Both the position numbers and the translations under genes were made by a program. A DNA stretch of 37,916 nt from an uncultured Lachnospiraceae bacterium. Lineage in GTDB: Bacteria > Bacillota > Clostridia > Lachnospirales > Lachnospiraceae. A model generated the notes under the pieces. The model had not been told where the DNA came from. It ran no database searches and was given only the letters and a program-made list of their open reading frames with translations. Shown here in pieces: positions 8,221 to 14,582 of this stretch (positions are counted from its first letter, which is position 1; every line of letters starts with the position of its first letter). The stretch spans positions 293 to 38,208 of the forward strand of contig CAJUQZ010000009.1 of assembly GCA_910588755.1 (NCBI GenBank), written 5' to 3'.

Positions 8221-8718
8221 CTATATCAGCCTCTTTAATCTCAATTCATAACAGGGCTTTGTGACATATTCCAGATAGACCGGGCGGCCTGTGTATTCCA
8301 GATATGCCTTATACCGCTCGATAATGTTTGGCGCCTGGATACGTTCCAGAACCTTTTCTCTGGAGACAAACACAGATTCCGAATTCTCATCGGACGGTCT
8401 TGGCGTCCCGTCCTTTGCCTTACATATAAAGTCAAGCATGACTTTGGTCGGCACCTCTTTTACCCCGTTATATCCGGGGTACTTTCCAGTATTGGAGGAG
8501 ATGCAGAATACCTCCCCGACTTCAACCTCAATGCCGGTCTCCTCCATAATCTCTCTCTTTACCGCATCGATGACATTTTCCCCGACTTCCACCTGTCCTC
8601 CAGGAAATACCCAGCCTGCATTGTACGTTTTTACCATCAAAATTTCATCGTTATCGTTTACGACAACGCCCGCACCCGCGACGATATGCGTCGGCATCAC
8701 CCATTCTGTACGTTCCAT
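8221..8718 (-). CDS. Nudix hydrolase
   Basis: A 165-residue Nudix hydrolase cleaving a nucleoside diphosphate linked to another group. The full Nudix box is present: GQVEVGENVIDAVKREI then MEETGIE, giving G-x5-E-x7-REUXEEXGU at about residues 41-63. It is preceded by an AGAGVVVNDNDEILMVKT strand and followed by a short C-terminal extension. ATG at 8718 is preceded by AGGGGAG. It has its own promoter (8849-8877), a roughly 120-nt leader able to form two hairpins, and four 11-bp repeats upstream, so expression seems tightly controlled. No adjacent gene indicates the substrate. Confidence 0.88.
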   Translation of the reverse strand: MERTEWVMPTHIVAGAGVVVNDNDEILMVKTYNAGWVFPGGQVEVGENVIDAVKREIMEETGIEVEVGEVFCISSNTGKYPGYNGVKEVPTKVMLDFICKAKDGTPRPSDENSESVFVSREKVLERIQAPNIIERYKAYLEYTGRPVYLEYVTKPCYELRLKRLI

Positions 8719-8842
8719 ATAATATCTCCCCTTTTTATATCAAAAACAAAATTATCTATCCCTTCTACACACAGGATAGACGGTGTCTGTAAGGATATTA
8801 ACCCTGCTCCAGCGGAATCCGCTTTTAGCGCAGGTGTTTTTT
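8719..8842 (-). promoter_or_regulatory. Structured 5' leader of the Nudix gene
   Basis: From the predicted start near 8842 the minus-strand leader folds by eye into two hairpins. The first is CCTGC...GCAGG enclosing AGCGG-ATT-CCGCT (about 8801-8833). The second is TATCC...GGATA enclosing CAGACAC paired with CTGTGTG (about 8756-8797). No T-run follows, so it is not a plain terminator. I cannot assign it to a known riboswitch class. Confidence 0.45.
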
Positions 8843-8848
8843 ATGTTT

Positions 8849-8877
8849 ATTATACCATAAAGGGCTAGGTAATTCAA
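8849..8877 (-). promoter_or_regulatory. Promoter of the Nudix gene
   Basis: Minus-strand -35 TTGAAT (8872-8877), 17-base spacer, consensus -10 TATAAT (8849-8854). The repeat array at 8879-8922 begins one base upstream of the -35, where an activator would bind. Confidence 0.72.
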
Positions 8878-8878
8878 C

Positions 8879-8922
8879 TGATGCAGTTTTGATGCATCTT
8901 CGATACAATTCTGATGCACGCC
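8879..8922. repeat. Four tandem 11-bp repeats (iteron-like operator)
   Basis: Four consecutive 11-bp units start at 8879, 8890, 8901 and 8912. Three begin TGATGCA; the third is degenerate (CGATACA). The 11-bp period places each on the same face of the helix, directly upstream of the Nudix -35. This is what a cooperatively binding regulator site looks like; the binding protein is unknown. Confidence 0.6.
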
Positions 8923-8990
8923 TCCTGTAAAATACCAAGTAATCCTTGCAAAACAGTAAATCTGGAAATCTGGAAACTTGAGCTGGAAAG

Positions 8991-9060
8991 AGTTATCTTC
9001 CCTACTCGCGCGCTGGACACGTGCAGCGAAGCTGCTGATTTCCTTACGTACCCGTGTGTA
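8991..9060 (-). repeat. Intergenic double-hairpin repeat, family 1 copy R1
   Basis: Read on the minus strand it contains ACACACGGGTACGT, AGGAAATCAGCAGC, GCTGCACGTGTCC and GCGCGCGAGTAGGGAAGAT, matching in order the blocks of the copy at 26929-27021. The stem GGGTACG/CGTGTCC with inner GCAGC/GCTGC is kept. It lies just before the broken lipoprotein gene, on the opposite strand, and has no clear terminator beside it. Confidence 0.65.
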
Positions 9061-9074
9061 TTAAGAAAGGACTG

Positions 9075-10238
9075 ATGCTTGTGGCAGAACCAAAAAGAGT
9101 TGTAAAAACCCTGTGTATCCTGCTGATTTTTGCCTGCTGCCTGCCACTTGCGGCCTGCGGCCACAGTGGACCCAACCCCGTTTCGTGCCCATATCCCCTG
9201 CGGCAGCTTGCGATGTCTGATGACAAGACCGGGTGAGGCTTATCTCTGGCAAATGAGGTTCTCTATACAGACAACGGCATTGAAGATTTTGAAACTGTAC
9301 GTGGCCCGCTGCCTGCTGACACTTCCTCCAATCGATTTGCCAGCGCTGCGTTTGTCAATGCCAGGACTGCGTATACAGCTTATTTTTCATCCGCTGACAA
9401 TCAGATCATCGTCGAGCATACCAGTGACAGCGGCGCAAGCTGGCAGCAGACGCGGATTGATTTTGCAGATTATGCAGACATCAGTGACGCAGGGCAGCTT
9501 TTTCTTGGATTTTCTGATGAAGCGCACGGATATCTTCTGTGCTGTTCCACACCAGCCTGCGGCCAGATGAGCAAGCTTCTGTTTCGCACTGACGATGCCG
9601 GGGAAACCTTCTCATATACAGCCAACCTAACCGGCACAATCGCCGGATATCCTCAGGGAATTGCTGCTGTTAATGGGGAAAAACTCTATATTGCCGTCTC
9701 CTGTCGCGGAAATGACAGTTATCTGTACCAGTCGCAGGACTGCGCAAAAACATGGGAGCCTGTCGAAATTTTTCAAACACGCTTTAAGGCAGGAAACGTG
9801 GGCTATGTGGACGGTTATGCGCCTGTTTTTGGTGGCGCTGCTTTTGACAGCGGCACTTTTGGTGGCGATGCTTTTGACGATGGCACTTTTGGTGGCGATG
9901 CTCTTGACATCAGTACCTTTGATGGTGGTGCATTTTACAACAAGATGCAAAATGGTGCGGTTCTGCTGAAAATAGCAGGCGGTCAAATTATTTTTCAATT
10001 GTTCATCACAAAGGACGGCGGCGAACACTGGACTCCATACTGCAAAATCCCCTGTAAAAACATGTCCTATGACGACACCATGTCTCCTGACTGCAACTTA
10101 TCCTATAGCGACAACATGTTCCCTGGCAGCAACATGTTCCCTGGCGACAGCATTCTCTCCTACTCCGTCGCCAGTGATGGCTCGATCTATATGCTTGACC
10201 CGTCTGGTCATATCTACCGGATCAATCCGCCATCTTGA
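9075..10238 (+). pseudogene. Lipoprotein with BNR/sialidase-like repeats, interrupted by in-frame TGA
   Basis: The reading frame from ATG 9075 to 10238 is continuous except for one TGA at 9234-9236. It begins with a lipoprotein signal (VVKTLCILLIFACCLPLAAC, Cys as lipobox) and continues past the stop as GLSLANEVLYTDNGIEDF, then HTSDSGASWQQTRIDF and FRTDDAGETFSY, which look like Asp-box (BNR) strands of an extracellular beta-propeller. The preceding DDKTG and following GLSL suggest an original Trp codon (TGG to TGA). GTG at 9081 is a better-spaced start. A restart at the ATG at 9567 could express only the C-terminal 223 residues. Tandem decapeptides at 9827-9916 and an 18-bp duplication at 10113-10148 are further oddities. 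Either a recent pseudogene or a sequencing error. Confidence 0.75.
9827..9916 (+). repeat. Three tandem 30-bp repeats within the lipoprotein gene
   Basis: Units at 9827-9856, 9857-9886 and 9887-9916 encode the decapeptides FGGAAFDSGT, FGGDAFDDGT and FGGDALDIST, with a fourth partial unit after them. The Asp/Gly-rich repeat sits between propeller-like segments and probably varies in copy number between strains. Confidence 0.8.
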
Positions 10239-10263
10239 CAAAAAATTGCGGTGATGCTATAGT
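10235..10263 (+). promoter_or_regulatory. Promoter of the RNA-repair leader
   Basis: Consensus -35 TTGACA (10235-10240, overlapping the stop of the preceding pseudogene), 17-base spacer, -10 TATAGT (10258-10263). The predicted start is near 10270. No equally good promoter is visible between here and the RNA ligase at 10745. Confidence 0.72.
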
Positions 10264-10269
10264 ATGGAT

Positions 10270-10559
10270 AAGAAATTGCAAAAAAATATTGCAATTTCTT
10301 ATTTATAAATATAAAGTATGAAATTTTTAAATCTGTTTTAACAAGGAGGCCCCCATGTAATACGATATTTCGGCAGCAAAGAAACCCGTTTATTGAGATT
10401 TGAGTAAGGTTTCTGATACAGACATATTCACAGGCACCGACATAACTGATCGCGTGTGCCTGATGTTTTAGTTCTGTAAACCGGAATATGGCGCAGCATG
10501 GGATGATAAAATCCTGTTATTTTTGTGTGCTGTGAACGGTATTCCTTCACGGCTTTTTT
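10270..10559 (+). ncRNA. Structured leader or small RNA before the RNA-repair genes, with AUG-UAA start-stop
   Basis: The transcript begins with an 11-bp hairpin (AAGAAATTGCA 10270-10280 with TGCAATTTCTT 10290-10300). A perfect ribosome site AAGGAGG (10343-10349) is followed 5 bases later by ATG immediately followed by TAA (10355-10360). Next, AGAAACC (10380-10386) can pair with GGTTTCT (10408-10414). That segment instead can form GGTTT plus ACAGA (10408-10422) pairing with TCTGT-AAACC (10473-10482), enclosing CAGGCAC/GTGCCTG (10431-10462). The stems exclude each other, and an intrinsic terminator follows. In the ATG frame the codons read M-stop-YDISAAKKPVY-stop-DLSKVSDTDIFTG..., so a decayed small gene is the alternative reading. 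Attenuation is inferred. Confidence 0.5.
10529..10559 (+). terminator. Intrinsic terminator ahead of the RNA ligase gene
   Basis: An 8-bp stem GCTGTGAA (10529-10536) with TTCACGGC (10546-10553), one G-U pair, is followed by six T. It lies between the promoter at 10235 and the RNA ligase, so it would have to be passed for expression. Confidence 0.68.
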
Positions 10560-10655
10560 ATGCACATGGGCATTTATAGAAATTAAGTCAGTACTGCTGA
10601 CAGAAGCAGCGCGTGACAGGCTGGAAAAAGCTTCCATGACCGACTGCGCACAGAC
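10560..10655 (+). repeat. Intergenic double-hairpin repeat, family 1 copy R2 (diverged)
   Basis: Starts ATGCACATGGGC straight after the terminator T-run, then AGAAATTAAGTCAG, a GTCAG/CTGAC hairpin, GCAGCGCGTGACAGG, a TGGAAaaagCTTCCA hairpin and CTGCGCACA. Block order and spacing follow the other copies but sequence identity is lower. A 12-bp direct repeat, CACCCATAGGAA, follows at 10655-10666 and 10682-10693. Confidence 0.5.
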
Positions 10656-10744
10656 ACCCATAGGAATAATACCAGCATGGGCACCCATAGGAAAAAGCCG
10701 CCATTTGTCTGAATCACAACAGAAACCGGAAATGGAGGACATAT

Positions 10745-11572
10745 ATGGAACAGATTTATAAATACCCGAGAACCCGCCATCTTGAGGGCTCCAGAGAACA
10801 GAAGGGCGACGAGGGCCTGACCTGTGTCAAGCCAGCATCGCTAAAGGGCGCCTACCTCGTTCTGGAGGAAAAGGTAGATGGTGCAAACTGCGGCATCAGC
10901 TTTGACAGCGATGGGAAAATGTACCTGCAAAGCCGCGGGCACTTTCTGAACGGCGGTTACAACGAACGTCAGTTTGATTTGTTTAAGCGCTGGGCCGGCT
11001 GCTTTGAGGACAGACTGCGCTGCCTGCTTTGCGACCGCTATGTGATGTACGGCGAATGGCTATATGCCAAGCACACCGTTTTTTATGACAAACTTCCCCA
11101 TTATTTTATGGAATTTGATATCTTTGACAAAGAGACACAGCGCTTTTACTCCACGAAAAAGCGCCGCGAATTTCTGGCGGGCACTCCTATGATCCGCTCA
11201 GTCCGCGTACTGGCGGAGGGATATTTTGAAACGCTAGACCCAGTCAGAGACTGGATCGGACCAAGCCTTTTTATCTCGGATGCGCCGGACAAAAGCTTTC
11301 TGTCGCAATGCCAGAAAAGCGGCGTCAACAGTGAATCAGCCGTCCGCCAGACCGACCTGACAGGAGTCATGGAGGGCATCTATATCAAAGTGGAGGACGG
11401 CGACTATGTGACCGACCGCCTGAAATATGTGCGCGGCTCCTTCCTCAACACAATACTGGACTCCGAGAGCCACTGGGCAGACCGGCCAATCATTGCCAAC
11501 AGGCTGATGGACGGCGTTGACCTGTTTGCCGCACAGGAGGGAGGGGATGGCCATGAAACGGGAAATTCTTAA
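10745..11572 (+). CDS. ATP-dependent RNA ligase family protein
   Basis: Seals RNA ends through a ligase-adenylate. The nucleotidyltransferase motifs are in order: I, EEKVDGAN with adenylated K43 (K-x-D-G); Ia, SRGH at 63-66; III, YGEWLYAKHT at 102-111; IIIa, FMEFDIFD at 121-128; IV, EGIYIK at 210-215; V, RLKYVR at 225-230. This is the Rnl2-like / RNA_ligase family rather than DNA ligase; the 275-residue length leaves room for only a short C-terminal domain. ATG at 10745 has GGAGG about 7 bases upstream. The HD-Pnk gene starts inside its last codons, and HD-Pnk makes the 3'-OH and 5'-phosphate ends this enzyme needs. It lies behind a terminator-bearing leader. Strand-level substrate not tested. 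Confidence 0.85.
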   Translation: MEQIYKYPRTRHLEGSREQKGDEGLTCVKPASLKGAYLVLEEKVDGANCGISFDSDGKMYLQSRGHFLNGGYNERQFDLFKRWAGCFEDRLRCLLCDRYVMYGEWLYAKHTVFYDKLPHYFMEFDIFDKETQRFYSTKKRREFLAGTPMIRSVRVLAEGYFETLDPVRDWIGPSLFISDAPDKSFLSQCQKSGVNSESAVRQTDLTGVMEGIYIKVEDGDYVTDRLKYVRGSFLNTILDSESHWADRPIIANRLMDGVDLFAAQEGGDGHETGNS

Positions 11573-12713
11573 GGAAATCCGCCGTGACGGCTTCTCCTTT
11601 TGCCGGCTCTCCAGTGCCTGTCCAGAATTGAATGCGCTGAAAAACCTTCCCCAGGATTTGGCCTTTCACGGTGAGGGCGATGTATATAGTCATACCCGAA
11701 TGGTATGTGAACGGCTGACATCCCTGCCTGAATGGGCCACACTGTCCGAAGAAGACCAGACGCTCCTATTCCTGGCTGCAGCCTTCCACGATATCGGGAA
11801 GATCACCTGCACAAAACAGGAGGACGGAATTTGGATCTCCCCCAGACATACCATCGCCGGCGAGAAACGATTCCGCCAGATGGCTTACAGGGATGCGGCG
11901 CAGTTTGGCCTGACCTTCCGGCAGAGGGAGACTGTGGCAAAACTGATCCGCTATCACGGCCTGCCTGTATGGTTCTGGGCAAAAGAAAAACCCGCAGGCG
12001 AACTGCTTAAAGCGGCGGAAAGCATACCGCTGCGCCTTCTGTACCTGCTTTCCAGGGCAGATGTAGAGGGCCGAATCGCAGCAGATGCCAGACAGCTAGA
12101 GGACCAGGTGGAATTCTTTGCAGACTACGCAAAGGAGCTTGGAATCTGGGAACAGCCATACACATTTGCTAATCCTTACACAAAATTTGTGTACTATCAA
12201 CAATATTTACAAAAAGAGGATCTATGGTATAAAGCGAAACTATATGACGACACAGCGTTTGATGTCCTGCTGATGTCTGGACTCCCCCTTTCGGGAAAGG
12301 ACAGCTGGATTGCGCATTATAATGAAAAAAATACAAAAATGCCTGTCGTCTCCCTCGACGGAATCCGCAGGCAATATGGCATACCGCCGGCAAAAAACAC
12401 CGGGAAGGTTGCGCAGCTTGCCACCAATCAGGCAAAAACCTTCCTCAGGCAAGAGCAGCCCTTCATCTGGAACGCCACAAATATCGTACAGGAAACCAGA
12501 CAGCGGCTGGTCGGTCTTTTTGCCGGATACCACGCCCGGGTACACATTCTGTATCTCGAGGCGCCCTACCAGGAGCTGCTTGACAGAAACCAGAAAAGGG
12601 CGCGCTATATCCCGGGACCTGTCCTGGAGGATATGATTGGGAAGCTGGAAATACCAGCACCTTGGGAAGCTTACACGACTTTTATGCTTCCTGACCATTC
12701 GTCGCAAGCATAG
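11547..12713 (+). CDS. HD-Pnk: HD-domain 2',3'-phosphoesterase fused to 5'-OH polynucleotide kinase
   Basis: Two-domain RNA end-healing enzyme of 388 residues. Residues 1-200 form an HD phosphohydrolase with metal ligands H49, H81-D82 (AAAFHDIGK), H101, H137 and D172 (LLSRADVEGR). Residues about 238-388 form a kinase with P-loop GLPLSGKD at 245-252, SLDGIRR at 269-275 and an IWNATN strand, like T4 Pnkp kinases. The order matches Runella slithyformis HD-Pnk, whose HD domain removes 2',3'-cyclic phosphate and whose kinase phosphorylates 5'-OH. ATG at 11547 is chosen for AGGAGG 5 bases upstream; it overlaps the ligase by 26 bases, so the two are coupled. Its last 32 bases overlap the convergent phosphatase gene. 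Confidence 0.88.
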   Translation: MAMKREILKEIRRDGFSFCRLSSACPELNALKNLPQDLAFHGEGDVYSHTRMVCERLTSLPEWATLSEEDQTLLFLAAAFHDIGKITCTKQEDGIWISPRHTIAGEKRFRQMAYRDAAQFGLTFRQRETVAKLIRYHGLPVWFWAKEKPAGELLKAAESIPLRLLYLLSRADVEGRIAADARQLEDQVEFFADYAKELGIWEQPYTFANPYTKFVYYQQYLQKEDLWYKAKLYDDTAFDVLLMSGLPLSGKDSWIAHYNEKNTKMPVVSLDGIRRQYGIPPAKNTGKVAQLATNQAKTFLRQEQPFIWNATNIVQETRQRLVGLFAGYHARVHILYLEAPYQELLDRNQKRARYIPGPVLEDMIGKLEIPAPWEAYTTFMLPDHSSQA

Positions 12714-13437
12714 AGCACGGCGCGTCGAGTGTAAGCCTCCCTCCCTCGGCCGTCGTCACCTTTCCGCCTGCCTCCTCCACAATGAGTGAACCCGCCGCGA
12801 AGTCCCACGGGCACAGGCGCAGTTCAAAAAACAACTCGGCCCTGCCTGCCGCAACGCTGCACAGATCAAGCGCCGCCGAACCACTGCGCCGCACATCAAG
12901 CGCCCTCCTGAAATAATCGTATGCCATCTCAAACGACTTCCGGTTCAACTCCTCATAATAGGGCGCCGTTCCAAACAGCACTATGCCGTTGCAAAGCGGC
13001 TCTGATGACACATGGATTGACGCCCCGTTCAGATATGCCCCCTGTCCACTCACCGCCGTAAACATTTCATCCAGATACGGATTGTAGACAACACCCATGT
13101 ACCGCTCCCCATCTCGGGAAAGCCCGACAGAGATGGCACTCATATGATAGTCCTTGATAAAGTTGGTCGTACCGTCAATCGGATCCACGATAAACGCGTA
13201 TCCTTTGGCAACCGAGACATGGTTCTCTTCCTCCTCCCCGACAAACGCGGCCTCCGGCAATATCGCAAGCAGCCTCTTTTTGAGCTCCTCCTGCACCTTT
13301 TTGTCATAGGTCGTGACAAAATTGGCATGTCCCGCCTTCTCATCAATGCAGCTCATGCTCCTGTCCGCATGAAGAATGATCGCACCACATATGCGCACCG
13401 CGTCCACAATCTGTTCCAGCAATTTGTCCTGTTCCAT
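12682..13437 (-). CDS. Inositol monophosphatase family protein
   Basis: Mg2+/Li+-sensitive sugar-phosphate phosphatase fold of about 251 residues. The three metal-site motifs are present: FVGEEEEN (Glu ligands), IVDPIDGTTNF and CPWDFAAGSLIVEEAGG. The family includes inositol-1-phosphatase, fructose-bisphosphatase-like enzymes and CysQ-type 3',5'-bisphosphate (pAp) nucleotidases, and sequence alone does not choose. ATG at 13437 follows GGGAG with good spacing; upstream in-frame starts look spurious. It lies 51 bases after the 199-residue unknown gene and is likely cotranscribed. Its 3' end overlaps HD-Pnk tail to tail by 32 bases. If it acts on pAp, an RNA-turnover link would be attractive but is speculative. 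Confidence 0.85.
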   Translation of the reverse strand: MEQDKLLEQIVDAVRICGAIILHADRSMSCIDEKAGHANFVTTYDKKVQEELKKRLLAILPEAAFVGEEEENHVSVAKGYAFIVDPIDGTTNFIKDYHMSAISVGLSRDGERYMGVVYNPYLDEMFTAVSGQGAYLNGASIHVSSEPLCNGIVLFGTAPYYEELNRKSFEMAYDYFRRALDVRRSGSAALDLCSVAAGRAELFFELRLCPWDFAAGSLIVEEAGGKVTTAEGGRLTLDAPCSMLATNGQEA

Positions 13438-13488
13438 CGTTTTACTCCCTTCCATTTCTTCTAATCCCACAACAGCAGTTTTACTTTA

Positions 13489-14088
13489 TCACGCATGGGA
13501 AATGATCTGCTCCAGCTCCCGAATTCTCCCAAGCCCTGTTTCATCGGTATAACTTTTCAGATCTTTTATGCTCTGGATGACTAGTACCTGCACAGACGGT
13601 TCCACCTCTGATACAGCCTCCTTCAGATACTGGAAAGCACTGTCATCTGCAACCAGATAATGGATACTGTAATGCAATCCATACTTTTTCCCGCGCTGCG
13701 GGACATCCGGCAAATTCTTCAGAAAATAGACAGCCCCCGCCTTCCCCTGAAACCGAATAATACTCCGGATGACTTTTAGTGTATCGTCCATGAAGGAGGG
13801 CTGATAGCAGTCATCATCGAGCATCTCGAGAAATTTGGAGATATCTGTCAGCGAAAACACTTCCGGGTGGTCTATAAACGCATGCGTCAGCTCTCCATAA
13901 TCCCAAAGCGTTCCAAGTGTATCATTTCCATTTTCATCAAACATCGGAACATGGTCCGTGTGGATCCCGTCAAAAAAATTGATTTTCTCCTCGAGGGACA
14001 TTGACTGGTATGCACCTTTTTTATAATCCTTGTATTGCTTTACTATTTCCAGGTATTCTTCACGTGACGTTACTGGTTCGTATGCCAT
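13489..14088 (-). CDS. Hypothetical protein, 199 residues
   Basis: Soluble, acidic, mostly helical protein with no signal peptide or membrane segment. It starts MAYEPVTSREEYLEIVKQY; features are FDGIHTDHVPMFDENG, DNDTLGTLWDYGELTHAF and a C-terminal half (IRSIIRFQGKAGAVYFLKNL, then VQVLVIQSIKDLKSYTDE) with the amphipathic pattern of alpha-alpha repeat proteins. Such compact repeat proteins include immunity-like and HEAT-like families, but I do not recognise this one. ATG at 14088 is chosen for the GGAAAGGAAA stretch before it; an ATG seven codons earlier has no ribosome site. It heads a two-gene transcript with the phosphatase, from the promoter at 14137-14165. Confidence 0.7.
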   Translation of the reverse strand: MAYEPVTSREEYLEIVKQYKDYKKGAYQSMSLEEKINFFDGIHTDHVPMFDENGNDTLGTLWDYGELTHAFIDHPEVFSLTDISKFLEMLDDDCYQPSFMDDTLKVIRSIIRFQGKAGAVYFLKNLPDVPQRGKKYGLHYSIHYLVADDSAFQYLKEAVSEVEPSVQVLVIQSIKDLKSYTDETGLGRIRELEQIISHA

Positions 14089-14136
14089 TTTGCGTTTCCT
14101 TTCCTTCATATTTTATTTTGTTCCTGTTCCGTATAC

Positions 14137-14165
14137 ATTATAAAATATCTGCCTGTTATTTACAA
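14137..14165 (-). promoter_or_regulatory. Promoter of the 199-residue protein / phosphatase pair
   Basis: Minus-strand -35 TTGTAA (14160-14165), 17-base spacer, consensus -10 TATAAT (14137-14142). The predicted start near 14130 gives a leader of about 42 nt. Confidence 0.55.
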
Positions 14166-14335
14166 TGCGTATTTGCAAAAGCTTCTGATCGTACTCTAGT
14201 ACTACAGCGAACAGATTGAAAATGTCCTGTCCAAACTTAAAAATATATTGGAATTACATTGAATAACTGGCTATAATATGAACCAAAATCCACTATATCA
14301 GGAGACATTAAGCGTACTATTTACCATAGTACTAG

Positions 14336-14387
14336 GATAGTATAACTTTACCTGGAGGATATTTATAAATTAGAAAGTTACACTATC
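14336..14387. repeat. Imperfect 14-bp inverted repeat in a 493-bp gene-free stretch
   Basis: GATAGTATAACTTT (14336-14349) and AAAGTTACACTATC (14374-14387) pair with one mismatch around a 24-bp AT-rich centre. It lies between the divergent genes starting at 14088 and 14583, just upstream of the Uma2 promoter, so it may be an operator or a remnant of a mobile-element end. Apart from two promoters, the rest of 14089-14582 shows nothing recognisable. Confidence 0.5.
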
Positions 14388-14403
14388 GTGCTCCAAAGGG
14401 CAA

Positions 14404-14432
14404 TTGAATAAAAGCCGGAAGCATGCTATAAT
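14404..14432 (+). promoter_or_regulatory. Promoter of the Uma2-family gene
   Basis: -35 TTGAAT (14404-14409), 17-base spacer, consensus -10 TATAAT (14427-14432). Start near 14440, leaving a leader of about 140 nt that contains no terminator. Confidence 0.65.
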
Positions 14433-14582
14433 GTTAATCAAATAGTGGTAAAAAATCACAAAACAAAGCACATATGAGAGCAGCAAATTGTTTTAACATA
14501 GCATAACTGTTGTTATTATTATTCTGCTGCTGAAACGATGGAATGTGACAGCACTGTAGCGGCAGATAAGGAGGATTGTTTT

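Noticed and set aside
8719..8842. Nudix leader as a ykkC-type nucleotide riboswitch
   Set aside because: The idea fits the gene, but I could not find the conserved ykkC core bases; left as unassigned structure.
8879..8922. Short CRISPR array
   Set aside because: Units are 11 bp with no spacers and there are no cas genes; the array sits in promoter position.
9234..9236. TGA read as selenocysteine or as a reassigned Trp codon
   Set aside because: No SECIS-like hairpin directly after it and no selenoprotein family match; TGA serves as a normal stop in other genes here, for example the TylF gene at 466-468 and the GT-like operon genes.
10525..10761. Plus-strand ORF of 78 codons overlapping the RNA ligase start
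   Set aside because: It runs through a terminator and a repeat, has no ribosome site and overlaps the well-supported ligase start.
12240..12707. 155-codon minus-strand ORF opposite HD-Pnk kinase domain
   Set aside because: Shadow; the plus strand has intact P-loop and kinase motifs.
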